64,000 nt of DNA from Roseomonas sp. (GTDB taxonomy: Bacteria > Pseudomonadota > Alphaproteobacteria > Acetobacterales > Acetobacteraceae): NCBI GenBank assembly GCA_020249505.1, contig JADCFN010000064.1, positions 1 through 64,000 on the forward strand. Direction: 5' to 3'. A program made the translations under genes and the position numbers. Positions 43,438-52,075 of the stretch are shown piece after piece; position 1 is the first letter of the stretch, and each line of letters begins with the position of its first letter. Under the pieces are notes generated by a model. The model searched no databases. It had not been told where the DNA came from and worked only from the letters and a program-made list of their open reading frames with translations.

Positions 43438-44214
43438 ATGGCCGGTTTCGATCTTGGGCAGGTGATTGGCGCAGTGCTGGGCGGTGGTGCGGCACCACGG
43501 CGGCGGAGCCCTGCTGGATATGCTCGGCGTGCCCCGGCCGGGAATGCGCAACTTGGCCGCGCCTTGGCCGGGCTTGCCGGCATTGCCATTGAAGCCCTGC
43601 GCCGTAGCCAGACTGCCCCACCCGCACCAGCGGCGCCGCCGCCACGGCCGGCATCTTCCTCTGGCAAGGGGGGCAGCGGTTTCGATTGGGCGGGACCTTC
43701 GCGCCAAGCGCCCACCAGCGCAGCGCCAGTCAAGAAAGCCCCAGGCCAAGGCGGGTTGAAGGATGCGCCAACCAGCACTGGCCCTTGGGGCAAGGCGCCG
43801 GGCGCGGCCAAGCCCGCCGCCGACCCTTGGGCACCGGTTGCCACCGCGCCCGAGGAAGAACCGAGTGCCGAAACCGCCGAAGCCCTGCTGATGCTGCGCG
43901 CCATGATTGCCGCCGCCAAGGCCGATGGCGCGATTGATGCCGAGGAACGCGGGCGCATTGCCGCCCAATTGGATGATGCGGGCCTGAGTGCCGCCGCGCG
44001 CGACACGGTGCTGGCCGATTTCGACAAGCCACTATCCCCCGCAGCCCTGGCGAAATTGGCGAGGGACCCGATGCTGGCCGCGCAGCTCTATGCCGCCGCT
44101 GTGGTCGGCGCGGGTGAGATCGCGGCAGCCGAGCGCGCCTGGCTTGATGAATTCGCCAAGGCGCTCAAACTGGACCGCGCCGCAGCGGCGGCAATTGAAG
44201 CGCGTCTCACATAA
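43438..44214 (+). CDS. TerB-family (DUF533) protein
   Basis: 258-residue protein. Residues 1-45 are Gly- and Arg-rich, 46-140 a Pro/Ala-rich linker, and 141-258 the TerB/DUF533 helical domain (LLMLRAMIAAAKADGAIDAEERGRIA, SAAARDTVLADF) with the conserved acidic metal-type site KADGAIDAEE. It is similar in layout to E. coli YebE. The function is not established; the TerB link to tellurite resistance is only by fold. GGGAGAGG precedes ATG 43438. Confidence 0.75.
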   Translation: MAGFDLGQVIGAVLGGGAAPRRRSPAGYARRAPAGNAQLGRALAGLAGIAIEALRRSQTAPPAPAAPPPRPASSSGKGGSGFDWAGPSRQAPTSAAPVKKAPGQGGLKDAPTSTGPWGKAPGAAKPAADPWAPVATAPEEEPSAETAEALLMLRAMIAAAKADGAIDAEERGRIAAQLDDAGLSAAARDTVLADFDKPLSPAALAKLARDPMLAAQLYAAAVVGAGEIAAAERAWLDEFAKALKLDRAAAAAIEARLT

Positions 44215-44224
44215 GGTGCACATC

Positions 44225-45442
44225 ATGGATGGCTTGACCCCAGAACAGGCAAGGCTGCGCGACCGGGCGCGGGAATTGGCGCGCGAAGCAGCAGCCCAGG
44301 CGGCCGAGACCGATCGGTCCGGCGCCTATCCCTGGCCCATGGTGCGGCGCATGGCAGAAGCGGGCTTCACCGGTCTGACCGTGCCGCGCGCCTGGGGCGG
44401 GCCGGGGGGCAATTATTTCGACGCTGCCTTGGTGATTGAGGAATTTTCCAAAGCCTGTGCGGTGTGTGGCCGCATTGCCGTAGAAGCCAATATGGGCGCC
44501 ATTGGCGCCATCATGGCCTATGGGACGGACGCACAAAAACGCATCGCCGCTGATCTGGTGCTGGCCGGCGACAAGCCCGCTATTCTGATCACGGAACCGG
44601 AAGCCGGTTCGGCCGCGACGGAAATGACGACGCGCGCAGTGCGCCATGGCGATACCTGGGTGATCAATGGCCGCAAGACCTGGATCACGGGCGGCGGCGT
44701 TTCCCGGCTGCATCTGATTTTTGCCCGCGTGATTGAAGACGGGCGCGATCAGGGCATTGGCGGCTTCCTGGTGGTGCGCCATGGCGATGGCCCGCCGCCG
44801 GGCATTACCTTCAAGCGCATCCCCTCACTCGGCCTATGCGGCATGCCGGAAGCTGAGACGGAAATCGCGGGGCTTGAGGTGCCTGATTACATGGTGCTCC
44901 GCCCGCCCGGCGGCTGGGCGCGCGGCTTTGGCCGGCTGATTGATGCCTATAATGGCCAACGCGTGGGTGCGGCGACCGTTGCCTTGGGGCTGGCCGCCGG
45001 CGCTTATGATCATGCGCTGGAGCGTGCGCAGACCCGCCGCCAATTCGGCCGGCCCATTGGCGAATTTCAGGGCCTTGCCTGGATGCTGGCGGATATGTCC
45101 ATTGAGGTTGAGGCAGCCCGCGCCATGGTGTGGCGAGCAGCGAAAAGCGCGGGACCGAATGGCTTTCCGGATCGGCTTGCCGCCGCGCAAGCCAAGGTAT
45201 TGGCCGGTGAGATGGCGATCCGCGTGACCAACCAGGCTTTGCAGGTTTGGGGCGCGGCGGGCTATTCGCGTGACAACCCGATGGAGCGCTATTTGCGCGA
45301 TGCGCGCATGTTCGCCATTGCCGGCGGCACAGCACAGGTGCTGCGGACCCAGGTGGCCGAACAGATCATGGGCCGGAAACTACCCCAGACCCGAGATGGG
45401 TTTCTGCGCATCATTGAAGAGGAACGCCGCGCCGCTGAATAG
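44225..45442 (+). CDS. Acyl-CoA dehydrogenase family protein
   Basis: 405-residue flavoprotein with the three-domain acyl-CoA dehydrogenase fold. It shows LTVPRAWGGPGG at the N-terminus, ITEPEAGSAATEMTTRA in the beta domain and RAQTRRQFGRPIGEFQGLAWMLADM plus QVWGAAGYSRDNPMERYLRDAR in the C-terminal domain. The catalytic base position cannot be fixed without alignment. ATG 44225 has AAGGTG six bases before it; longer in-frame starts lie inside the TerB-like gene. No acyl-CoA ligase or hydratase is adjacent. Confidence 0.85.
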   Translation: MDGLTPEQARLRDRARELAREAAAQAAETDRSGAYPWPMVRRMAEAGFTGLTVPRAWGGPGGNYFDAALVIEEFSKACAVCGRIAVEANMGAIGAIMAYGTDAQKRIAADLVLAGDKPAILITEPEAGSAATEMTTRAVRHGDTWVINGRKTWITGGGVSRLHLIFARVIEDGRDQGIGGFLVVRHGDGPPPGITFKRIPSLGLCGMPEAETEIAGLEVPDYMVLRPPGGWARGFGRLIDAYNGQRVGAATVALGLAAGAYDHALERAQTRRQFGRPIGEFQGLAWMLADMSIEVEAARAMVWRAAKSAGPNGFPDRLAAAQAKVLAGEMAIRVTNQALQVWGAAGYSRDNPMERYLRDARMFAIAGGTAQVLRTQVAEQIMGRKLPQTRDGFLRIIEEERRAAE

Positions 45443-45456
45443 GAGGGTGCAATGGG

Positions 45457-45485
45457 TTGACTTGGCCCCCTGCCCCGCTTAGACA
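45457..45485 (+). promoter_or_regulatory. Probable sigma-70 promoter of rpmJ
   Basis: TTGACT, then 17 bases, then TAGACA. The -35 matches five of six consensus bases; the -10 is weaker. It sits just after the acyl-CoA dehydrogenase stop and about 25 bases before the rpmJ start. Confidence 0.5.
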
Positions 45486-45509
45486 CCGCGCCTTCGAAAG
45501 GTTAGACCA

Positions 45510-45635
45510 ATGAAAATTCGTAACTCGCTGAAGACCGCCAAGACCCGTGACAAGAACTGCGTTGTGGTACGCCGCCGCGGTCGCGTTTACGTGATCAACA
45601 AGAAGAACCCACGGCTGAAGGCCCGCCAGGGCTGA
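45510..45635 (+). CDS. rpmJ: 50S ribosomal protein L36
   Basis: 41-residue protein starting [17 protein letters not shown] and ending PRLKARQG. This is the longer L36 form with one cysteine, lacking the CXXC...CXXXXH zinc site of the 37-38-residue form and standard in alphaproteobacteria. It binds 23S rRNA in the large subunit. It is monocistronic, with its own promoter match upstream and two hairpins downstream. Confidence 0.95.
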   Translation: MKIRNSLKTAKTRDKNCVVVRRRGRVYVINKKNPRLKARQG

Positions 45636-45641
45636 GGCTGC

Positions 45642-45657
45642 GCGGGCTTCGGCCCGC
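45642..45657 (+). terminator. UUCG-type hairpin after rpmJ
   Basis: GCGGGC-TTCG-GCCCGC: a six-base stem with a very stable tetraloop seven bases after the rpmJ stop. There is no T-run, so it may protect the mRNA 3' end. Confidence 0.6.
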
Positions 45658-45678
45658 TACATAACGTTGGGCGTTTGC

Positions 45679-45700
45679 AAGGGGGCTTTGGCCCCTTTTT
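45679..45700 (+). terminator. Intrinsic terminator of rpmJ
   Basis: GGGGC-TTTG-GCCCC stem extended by A-T pairs, followed by TTTTT up to 45700. It ends the rpmJ transcript before the convergent NADH dehydrogenase gene. Confidence 0.85.
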
Positions 45701-45735
45701 CGTGTTTGGGGAGAACGGGCAGCGCCCCCATCACT

Positions 45736-47067
45736 TCAATGCAGCTTCACTTGCGGCTGCCCCCGATCCGCAATCAGCCCAACCAGCGTTTTCCACAGCA
45801 CCGGCGCGTGCCCATGCAGCGCGGTCTGGTGCATCTTATAGAGCGACCGATACATCATCCGCGCGAAATAGCCTTCGATGAACATGCTGCGCCCGACTAG
45901 GAAGCCCATCAGGCTTCCGACGGTTGAATATTTGCCGAGCGAGACCAGCGATCCGAAATCGCGGTAGGCAAAGGGCTCCAGCTCAAGCCCTCGGATTTTG
46001 CGGTCAATCTGGCGGAACAGATGATTGGCCTGTTGATGCGCGGCTTGCGCGCGCGGTGGCAGATTGCCCTTGCCGTCAGGCCGCGGGCAGGCTGCGCAAT
46101 CGCCAAGCGCGAAAATGTCGGGATCGCGCGAGGTTTGCAGCGTGGGCAGCACCACAAGCTGATCATTGGGTGTTGTCTCAAGCCCGCCGATATTGCGGAG
46201 CACGGGCGGGCCCTTTACGCCGGCGGCCCAGACCACCAGTTCTCCGGGTATGACATCACCATCGGCCAGCACCACGCCATCGGCACGCACTTCGGCAACA
46301 CAGCGGCCGGCCAGCACTTCAACGCCCAAATCCTCGAGCAATTTCGCGGTGGCAGCAGAGATGCGTTCAGGCAGCGCAGGCAGGATGCGCGGTGCCGCTT
46401 CAATCAGGCGGATGCGGACATCGCGCGCCGGGTCAATCCTGTCCAAGCCATAGGCGACAACGGCGCGAAGAGTGCGGTGCAATTCGGCGGCCAATTCCGT
46501 GCCAGTGGCCCCCGCGCCGATGATCGCGACATGAAGCTGGCCCGGGCGTACCGGTTCCGATTGGCTATTGGCGCGCAGGCACGCATTGACCAGGCGGCGA
46601 TGAAAGCGGCTGGCTTGCGCCACGTTTTCCAGCGGCACGGCATGTTCCGCCGCCCCTGGTGTGCCAAAATCATTGGTGACGCTGCCGATGCAGATAACGA
46701 GCGTATCATAGGGCACGCAGCTTGGCGGCGTGACCTGGCGGCCTTCATCATCGAAGGTGGCACCCACCAGGACCTCACGCGCTTCCCGGTCAATCCCGGT
46801 CATGGGGCCAAAGCGGTAGGTGAAATGGTGATTATGCGCCTGCCTCAGGTAATGCAGTTCGTGCCGATCCCGATCAAGGCTGCCGGCCGCCACAGCATGC
46901 AGCAGCGGCTTCCACAGATGGGTGCGGGCGCGTTCCACGAGCGTGACCTCTGCCTCGCCGGTTCGTGCATAGCGATGGCCGAGTCTGGTCACCAGTTCCA
47001 ACCCTGCCGCCCCGCCGCCTACCACGACAATGCGATGGGGCGTCTTGGTGCCTTGGCTGGGGGTCAT
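45736..47067 (-). CDS. ndh: Type II NADH:quinone oxidoreductase (NDH-2)
   Basis: 443-residue membrane-associated flavoprotein that feeds NADH electrons into quinone without pumping protons. Two Rossmann motifs are present: RIVVVGGGAAGLEL for FAD (near residue 11) and VAIIGAGATGTELAAEL for NADH. The FAD-closing IFALGDCAACP and quinone-site region RAQAAHQQANH follow, with an amphipathic C-terminal tail. ATG 47067 has GGAG about nine bases upstream; an in-frame extension to 47175 is not supported. It is divergent from glcD across 125 bases. Confidence 0.88.
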   Translation of the reverse strand: MTPSQGTKTPHRIVVVGGGAAGLELVTRLGHRYARTGEAEVTLVERARTHLWKPLLHAVAAGSLDRDRHELHYLRQAHNHHFTYRFGPMTGIDREAREVLVGATFDDEGRQVTPPSCVPYDTLVICIGSVTNDFGTPGAAEHAVPLENVAQASRFHRRLVNACLRANSQSEPVRPGQLHVAIIGAGATGTELAAELHRTLRAVVAYGLDRIDPARDVRIRLIEAAPRILPALPERISAATAKLLEDLGVEVLAGRCVAEVRADGVVLADGDVIPGELVVWAAGVKGPPVLRNIGGLETTPNDQLVVLPTLQTSRDPDIFALGDCAACPRPDGKGNLPPRAQAAHQQANHLFRQIDRKIRGLELEPFAYRDFGSLVSLGKYSTVGSLMGFLVGRSMFIEGYFARMMYRSLYKMHQTALHGHAPVLWKTLVGLIADRGQPQVKLH

Positions 47068-47192
47068 GCGCTTTGCTCCAATCTGGGTCGCCCATAATGG
47101 CGAGGGTCTGGGGCGGCTTCTCCCGATTGGCTTTTCCGCCCTTGCCCTGTACTTCCCATATGCGCATCTTCCCATTCGTAAAGGAAGCCGTT

Positions 47193-48641
47193 GTGATTGC
47201 CCTGCCTGCCCCCAAGCCTGAGATTCTCGCTCGCCGTGCCGACATCATCGCTGCGCTGCACGCGCTTGTGCCCGGCGATGGGGTGATCGCGGAGGGCATT
47301 CGCCTCAAACCCTATGAAACAGATGGGCTTGCGGCCTATCGGCAAATGCCGCTGGCGGTGGTGCTGCCGTCTACCACCGAACAGGTCGCGGCCGTGCTGC
47401 GTTACTGCCATGAACAGGGCATTCGCGTGGTGCCGCGCGGGGCCGGCACAAGCCTTTCGGGGGGCGCCTTGCCTCTGGCCGATGCCGTAGTCATCGGGCT
47501 GATGCGGCTCAATGCGATCCATGAAATCAATTATGCGGATCGTTATGCGGTAGTGGGTGCCGGTGTCACGAATATTGGGATTACCAAAGCGGTGGAGGGT
47601 GAAGGCTTTTTCTACGCACCAGACCCTTCATCCCAGCTTGCCTGCATGATCGGCGGCAATGTGATGATGAATTCGGGCGGCGCGCATTGCCTGAAATATG
47701 GCGTGACGGCGAATAACCTGCTCGGCGTGAAATTTGTCACCATTGAAGGTGAGGTGCTGGAGATTGGCGGCACTTATCTGGATGCGGCGGGTTATGATTG
47801 GCTGGGCTTGATCACGGGCAGTGAAGGCCAATTGGGCATTGTGACGGAAGTGACCGTGCGTATTTTGCGGAGCGCCGAAGGGGCGCGCGCCATGTTGGCG
47901 GCCTTCAATTCTATTGAAATCGCCGGTGCCGCCGTGGATGCCATTATCGGCAGCGGCATTATTCCAGTGGCGCTGGAATTCATGGACAAGCCCTGCATCC
48001 ATGCTTGCGAAGCCTTTGCCCATGCCGGCTATCCGCTAGATGCGGAAGCCATGCTGATCATTGAAGTTGAAGGCAGCATCGCAGAGCAGGACGCGTTGCT
48101 TGCGCGCATCAAGGATATCTGCGCGCGGTTCGATCCGATCAGCCTGAAGGTGGCCGAGACTGCGGAACAAAGCCTTGCCATCTGGAAAGGCCGCAAGGGC
48201 GCCTTTGGCGCGGTTGGGCGCATCAGCCCAGATTACCTTTGTATGGATGGCACCATCCCGACCAGCGAATTGCCGCGCGTGCTTGGACGCATTGGTGAGA
48301 TGAGTGACCAATACGGGCTGAAAGTCGCCAATGTGTTCCATGCCGGCGATGGCAATTTACATCCGCTGATCATGTTTGACGCGAATGATGCCGATAGCTT
48401 CCGCCGCGCCGAAGCCTTTGGTGCCGATATCCTGAAGCTTTGCGTGGAAGTGGGCGGCTGCCTGACTGGCGAGCATGGCGTTGGCGTCGAAAAGCGCGAT
48501 CTGATGACCGTGCAATTCCAGCCGCATGAATTGGCGCAGCAGCGTGCCATCAAGACCGCCTTTGACCCCGCCTGGTTGCTGAACCCCGCCAAGGTATTTC
48601 CGCTGGAAGGCGCTCTGGCGCCGGCGCTTGCTGCCGAATGA
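47193..48641 (+). CDS. glcD: Glycolate oxidase subunit GlcD (FAD-linked)
   Basis: 482-residue FAD oxidase of the PCMH/GlcD family. VPRGAGTSLSGGALPL is the FAD diphosphate site, and MIGGNVMMNSGG with GSEGQLGIVTEVTV follow. HAGDGNLHP and TGEHGVGVEKRDLM sit in the cap domain and hold the substrate and metal residues. I choose GTG 47193 because AAGGAAG lies five bases upstream; ATG 47160 is the alternative. It overlaps glcE by ATGA. The expected third subunit GlcF does not follow. Confidence 0.9.
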   Translation: MIALPAPKPEILARRADIIAALHALVPGDGVIAEGIRLKPYETDGLAAYRQMPLAVVLPSTTEQVAAVLRYCHEQGIRVVPRGAGTSLSGGALPLADAVVIGLMRLNAIHEINYADRYAVVGAGVTNIGITKAVEGEGFFYAPDPSSQLACMIGGNVMMNSGGAHCLKYGVTANNLLGVKFVTIEGEVLEIGGTYLDAAGYDWLGLITGSEGQLGIVTEVTVRILRSAEGARAMLAAFNSIEIAGAAVDAIIGSGIIPVALEFMDKPCIHACEAFAHAGYPLDAEAMLIIEVEGSIAEQDALLARIKDICARFDPISLKVAETAEQSLAIWKGRKGAFGAVGRISPDYLCMDGTIPTSELPRVLGRIGEMSDQYGLKVANVFHAGDGNLHPLIMFDANDADSFRRAEAFGADILKLCVEVGGCLTGEHGVGVEKRDLMTVQFQPHELAQQRAIKTAFDPAWLLNPAKVFPLEGALAPALAAE

Positions 48642-49810
48642 ATACGCCGACTGCACCGGTGGATGAGGCCGGCATCATCGCCGCAGTGCAGGCAGCGCGC
48701 GCGGCACGCGAACCGCTCGCGATTGAAGGGCATGGTTCAAAGCGCGCCATGCTGCGCCCGGTGCAGGCCGCGCGCAGCCTTTCCACGCGGGCGCTCAGCG
48801 GGGTCACGCTGTATCGTCCGGCAGAGCTGATCATCAGCGCGCAGGCCGGCACGCCGCTTGCCGAAATTGAAGCCACCTTGGCCGAAAAGGGTCAGCAGCT
48901 GATTGCTGAATCGCCCTATTTGAACGGCGTTTTTGGCACCTCGGCGCCGCCAAGCATTGGGGGCGTGGTTGCGGCCAATCTCTCAGGCCCCCGACGCATC
49001 ACCTGGGGGGCAACGCGCGATCACGTGATGGGGCTGCGCTTCATCAATGGCGCTGGTGAGGCGGTCCGTTCCGGTGGACGTGTTTTGAAGAACGTCACGG
49101 GGCTTGATTTGTGCAAGCTGCTGTCGGGGTCCTACGGCACGCTTGGCGTTATCACCGAAGTGACGCTCAAGGTGCTGCCCGCGCCTGAGACCAGTGCGAC
49201 GCTGCTGATTGAAACGCCTGATCTGGCCAGTGCCGTGGCCGCGCTTTCCGCCGGGCTTGGCAGCCCCTTTGGCGTTTCAGCCGCCGCCGCATTGCCGCAA
49301 AGAGATCGCGTGGTTGCAGCGCTTAGGCTTGAGGATTTTGCGGCCTCGGTCGCCTATCGCATGGAAAAACTGCGCGGTGTGCTGGGCAGTTTTGGCACAC
49401 AGCGCGTGATGGAAGATCACGAAAGCCGCGCTTTCTGGCGCGGCGTGCGGGAAGTGGAACCGCTTCAGGCCATGCCGGATGAAGCGATCTGGCGGGTATC
49501 GGTGCGCCCCTCTGCGGGGCCGCGCATCGCTGCCGCAGCGGCTGCCATCGGTGGGCGCGCCATGTTGGATTGGGGTGGCGGCCTGGTCTGGATTGCCGCA
49601 GAACCGAGCATAGCCAACCACGCCGCGATAAGCGGCGCAGCGCGTGCCGAAGGTGGTACGGCCATCCTATTCCGCGCGCCGGAATCACTGCGCCTTACCG
49701 TGCCGGTATTGCCCAATGAAGCTGCGGCGCTTGCTAAAATTGGCGCGCGCGTAAAGGAAGCGCTGGACCCCGCCGGGCTATTCAATCCCGGGCAAATGCG
49801 CGCTGCGTGA
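48638..49810 (+). CDS. glcE: Glycolate oxidase subunit GlcE
   Basis: 390-residue second FAD-binding subunit of glycolate oxidase. The FAD domain has the form GTSAPPSIGGVVAANLSGPRR, then GGRVLKNVTGLDLCKL and GSYGTLGVITEVTLKVLP. It lacks the C-terminal cap seen in GlcD, as usual. GlcD, GlcE and iron-sulfur GlcF form the complex that oxidises glycolate to glyoxylate at the membrane. Here the downstream gene is hisE on the other strand, three bases away, so glcF must be elsewhere or replaced. Confidence 0.88.
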   Translation: MNTPTAPVDEAGIIAAVQAARAAREPLAIEGHGSKRAMLRPVQAARSLSTRALSGVTLYRPAELIISAQAGTPLAEIEATLAEKGQQLIAESPYLNGVFGTSAPPSIGGVVAANLSGPRRITWGATRDHVMGLRFINGAGEAVRSGGRVLKNVTGLDLCKLLSGSYGTLGVITEVTLKVLPAPETSATLLIETPDLASAVAALSAGLGSPFGVSAAAALPQRDRVVAALRLEDFAASVAYRMEKLRGVLGSFGTQRVMEDHESRAFWRGVREVEPLQAMPDEAIWRVSVRPSAGPRIAAAAAAIGGRAMLDWGGGLVWIAAEPSIANHAAISGAARAEGGTAILFRAPESLRLTVPVLPNEAAALAKIGARVKEALDPAGLFNPGQMRAA

Positions 49811-49813
49811 GCT

Positions 49814-50401
49814 CTATGGCAGCTTGCTGGTGCCCGCCGCGCGGATAATCCCTGCTGGCCGTGCAGCCTTTTCAGCAATGCCGCTGATGCCCTGGCGGCG
49901 CGCCAATTCAGCCCAAACCTCCGCAGGGCGGATGCCGGCATCCACCCAGACCACCATCAGGTGATAAAGCACATCGGCTGATTCCAGCACCGTAGCAGCG
50001 CGATTGCCAATGGTCGCTTCAATCACGCATTCCACTGCCTCTTCGCCGAATTTCTGTGCGACCTTGGCTGTGCCGCGCGCCATCAACCGCGCGGAATGAG
50101 AAGACACGACATCACCTGCAAGCCGGCGCTGTTCCACTGTTTGCCAAAGCTCATCAAGGATCATGGCATTGGCGGCGCCTGGCGAAACGCTGAGCGGTTC
50201 CAGCACCCGCGCTTCCACCTTGCGGACACGCTTGGGGAGCTTTGCCCCCTTTACCTTAAGCCCACCCGGCAGCGGCAGCACCAGTTTCTTCTTGCTGGCC
50301 TTTGCGGCCTTCTGCTTGGCGCCCGGCTTCTTCTTCACCTTGCCGGCCGGCTTGATCTTATTCGCCGCCTTCACCTTGGCGGGCTTTGTGGCCTTGGCCA
50401 T
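49814..50401 (-). CDS. hisE: Phosphoribosyl-ATP pyrophosphatase HisE with a lysine-rich N-terminal extension
   Basis: 195 residues against about 105 for usual HisE. The catalytic domain (residues ~78-190) is intact, with [29 protein letters not shown] and [13 protein letters not shown] giving the Glu/Asp metal ligands. Residues 1-61 hold 21 lysines with Ala, Pro and Gly, like the tail of histone H1. The long frame begins directly after the hisF stop with AGGAGG at a fitting distance, so the extension is likely translated; internal in-frame ATG 80 could give a shorter form. It is the last gene of hisF-hisE. Confidence 0.85.
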   Translation of the reverse strand: MAKATKPAKVKAANKIKPAGKVKKKPGAKQKAAKASKKKLVLPLPGGLKVKGAKLPKRVRKVEARVLEPLSVSPGAANAMILDELWQTVEQRRLAGDVVSSHSARLMARGTAKVAQKFGEEAVECVIEATIGNRAATVLESADVLYHLMVVWVDAGIRPAEVWAELARRQGISGIAEKAARPAGIIRAAGTSKLP

Positions 50402-51184
50402 TCACGCGGCCTCCTGACGATGCGGGACGGGGCGGATGGGAAGACCTGCCGCGGCAAGCGCGGCCTTGGCTTCGGCAATCCGAAACACTCCGTAATGAAA
50501 AACACTGGCGGCGAGCAGCCCCGTGGCACCCGCGCGGGCACCGTCAACGAAATGTCGCAATTCACCAACACCGCCGGATGCCACAATCGGCAACCGCGTG
50601 GCGGCACGTACCGCGGCGGTAAGTTCAAGGTCAAACCCTTGCTTGGTGCCATCACGGTCCATTGACGTCAGGAGGATTTCACCGGCGCCTAGCGCTGCAA
50701 CCTGCTTGGCCCAGACGATGGCATCAATGCCGGTGCCACGCCGACCGCCATGGGTGAAAACCTCCCATCCGCCGCCCACATCGCGCCGGCGGGCATCAAT
50801 CGCGACCACGATGGCCTGGCTGCCAAAAGCCTCAGCCGCGCGGCGCACCAGATCAGGATCAGATACCGCAGCCGAATTGATGGAAACCTTGTCAGCACCC
50901 GCGAGCAAAAGCCGCCGGGCATCTTCCACGCTGCGCACGCCGCCACCGACGGTCAGTGGAATGAAAACCTCAGCCGCCGTGCGGGAAACCACATCGAGGA
51001 TCGTATCACGGTTTTCGGCAGACGCTGTGATGTCAAGGAAGGTGATCTCATCAGCACCTTCGCGGTCATAATTGCGCGCCTGTTCCACAGGGTCCCCGGC
51101 GTCGCGCAGTTCCACGAAGTTCACGCCCTTGACGACGCGACCATCCTTAACGTCCAGGCAGGGAATGACACGAAGGGCGAGCAA
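50402..51184 (-). CDS. hisF: Imidazole glycerol phosphate synthase cyclase subunit HisF
   Basis: 260-residue TIM-barrel cyclase. The catalytic Asp is in [14 protein letters not shown] (residue ~11), and the second Asp in VVAIDARR (residue ~130); phosphate loops VGGGVRS and ASGGVGE are present. With HisH it makes IGP and AICAR in histidine synthesis. No hisH, hisA or other his gene precedes it; yqgE lies divergently upstream. Its stop is directly adjacent to the hisE ATG. Confidence 0.95.
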   Translation of the reverse strand: MLALRVIPCLDVKDGRVVKGVNFVELRDAGDPVEQARNYDREGADEITFLDITASAENRDTILDVVSRTAAEVFIPLTVGGGVRSVEDARRLLLAGADKVSINSAAVSDPDLVRRAAEAFGSQAIVVAIDARRRDVGGGWEVFTHGGRRGTGIDAIVWAKQVAALGAGEILLTSMDRDGTKQGFDLELTAAVRAATRLPIVASGGVGELRHFVDGARAGATGLLAASVFHYGVFRIAEAKAALAAAGLPIRPVPHRQEAA

Positions 51185-51327
51185 GGGACTTCTTTCCGAT
51201 CTAGGGATGGCCGGGGTGTCTACCGGGCGGCGATTCTCTCGGAATCGCGATGCTCCGGATTGATCATCCGGTCAAGCCCTGAAAGGCAAGACTTGCAGGG
51301 CGGCGCGGACAGCGCCACATTTCCAGC
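51185..51327. other. Divergent intergenic region hisF / yqgE
   Basis: 143 bases that must hold the promoters of hisFE and yqgE. I see no clear consensus boxes, attenuator-like run of histidine codons or operator. Confidence 0.35.
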
Positions 51328-51915
51328 ATGGCCAGAAAGGGCAAAGCAGCCGCCAAGGGTGGTGACTATCTGACCGGGCATTTGCTGATCGCGATGCCGG
51401 GCATGGAAGACCCGCGCTTTGCGCAAAGCGTGGTGTGCCTCTGCAACCATTCCGCCGAAGGGGCAATGGGGCTGATCGTGAATCGCCCGATCGAAGGCTT
51501 GGGCTTTGACAATTTGTTGAAGCAGCTCGGCCTGAAGCCTGTACCTTCGCAGCGGCAGATCAGGCTGGTCTCCGGCGGGCCGGTGGAAGCCGGGCGCGGT
51601 TTTGTGCTGCATACGGATGATTGGTCAGCCGAGGGTAGCCTTACTTTTAGTGAGGGCCTCGCCCTTACCGCAAGCGTCGATATCTTAAGCGCAATCGCCG
51701 GCGGCGGCGGCCCACGGCAGGGGCTGCTGGCACTTGGCTATGCCGGCTGGGCGCCTGGCCAGTTGGAGCAGGAAATTCAGCGCAATTCCTGGTTGAGCGT
51801 GCCAGCGGATGAGGCGCTTTTATTCCATCAGGATGCCAGCACAGCCTGGCAGGCGGCGCTGGCGAAGTTGAAAGTGCACCCTGCCTGGCTGTCTTCGGCT
51901 GCCGGGCATGCTTGA
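51328..51915 (+). CDS. yqgE: UPF0301 protein YqgE
   Basis: 195-residue member of the YqgE/AlgH family. The core is GHLLIAMPGMEDPRFAQSVV, then GAMGLIVNRPI and VSGGPVEAGRGFVLH, all strongly conserved. Its function is not settled; it is often next to yqgF or a ferredoxin, but not here. It converges on the second phnM gene across a 150-base gap. Confidence 0.9.
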   Translation: MARKGKAAAKGGDYLTGHLLIAMPGMEDPRFAQSVVCLCNHSAEGAMGLIVNRPIEGLGFDNLLKQLGLKPVPSQRQIRLVSGGPVEAGRGFVLHTDDWSAEGSLTFSEGLALTASVDILSAIAGGGGPRQGLLALGYAGWAPGQLEQEIQRNSWLSVPADEALLFHQDASTAWQAALAKLKVHPAWLSSAAGHA

Positions 51916-52034
51916 AACATCGCGCGCCAGTGCCTTTCTGTCCAAAAACATACCGGCACCTGATACATCACCAAAACGCAGTCTGATGAAACACCCTGGG
52001 TTTACCATGGGCTATCTTAATCTAGTGAGGCATT

Positions 52035-52075
52035 GCTGCGTTATGGGCTTTCCGCGTATGCACGCTTAACGCAGC
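52035..52075. terminator. Inverted repeat at the end of the phnF-phnM2 operon
   Basis: Perfect nine-base arms GCTGCGTTA and TAACGCAGC separated by 23 bases, straddling the phnM2 stop codon in the gap that converges with yqgE. No T-run is present. The rest of the 150-base gap (51916-52065) shows nothing else recognisable. Confidence 0.4.

Noticed and set aside
44032-44226. Short minus-strand open frame at the TerB / acyl-CoA dehydrogenase junction
   Set aside because: No ribosome site or family similarity; it is covered by the TerB-like gene.
46965-47192. Longer N-terminus for glcD
   Set aside because: The upstream residues are antisense to the ndh gene start and lack family similarity; AAGGAAG is well placed for GTG 47193.
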